Shown here: in pieces, positions 5,594 through 5,594 of the stretch
How the letters are laid out: every line of letters begins with the position of its first letter
Numbering within the stretch: position 1 is the first letter of the stretch
From: an uncultured Chloroflexota bacterium
GTDB taxonomy: Bacteria; Chloroflexota; Limnocylindria; Limnocylindrales; Limnocylindraceae
NCBI GenBank assembly: GCA_903820655.1
Contig: CAIJIA010000080.1
Coordinates: 1-5,594, forward strand
Reading direction: 5' to 3'
DNA: 5,594 nucleotides
Translations under genes and position numbers: made by a program
Notes under the pieces: model-generated
Seen by the model: the letters and a program-made list of their open reading frames with translations, nothing else
Database searches by the model: none
Told to the model about the DNA's origin: nothing

Positions 5594-5594
5594 G

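Overview
The window looks like actinobacterial chromosome of moderately high GC, or that of a close mycothiol-type relative. The evidence is an Mca/MshB-type deacetylase, a Zur protein that lines up residue for residue with the mycobacterial FurB/Zur metal sites, a DsbA-VKOR oxidative-folding pair, a SARP/BTAD-type regulator, and two promoters placed so that their transcripts would be leaderless. Species cannot be read from the sequence, and a Chloroflexota origin is not excluded. Genes are tightly packed, and the only real intergenic gap is 92 nt.

Layout from left to right: (1) The 3' two-thirds of a PIG-L/LmbE-family deacetylase lies on the + strand and ends at 757. (2) Seven bases later begins the 3' end of a four-gene minus-strand operon, transcribed from 3780 down to 765: zur, then znuA (lipoprotein metal-binding protein), znuC (ATPase) and znuB (permease). 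zur/znuA and znuC/znuB each overlap by 4 nt (ATGA), so the regulator is the first gene of the operon it should control. (3) The divergent intergenic region (3781-3872) holds a perfect 11-1-11 palindrome. It contains a 7-1-7 Fur-family operator core and overlaps the -35 element of the zur promoter. (4) On the + strand a membrane-anchored DsbA-like oxidoreductase (3873-4544) is followed after 4 nt by a VKOR-family membrane protein (4549-4989); together they form an extracytoplasmic disulfide-forming module. (5) A SARP-like regulator on the minus strand enters from the right edge and ends inside the VKOR gene, giving a 44-nt tail-to-tail overlap.

How they work together: when zinc is plentiful, Zn-loaded Zur should sit on the palindrome and shut off its own operon. 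When zinc is scarce, Zur releases, and ZnuA captures metal outside the membrane and hands it to ZnuB, powered by ZnuC. The divergent DsbA oxidises exported cysteine proteins and is itself re-oxidised by VKOR, which passes electrons to quinone. I see no mobile element, CRISPR array, tRNA or rRNA. No convincingly new system is visible. The most rewarding items are the operator/leaderless-promoter arrangement, the His-rich tail on the ATPase, and the overlapping 3' ends.
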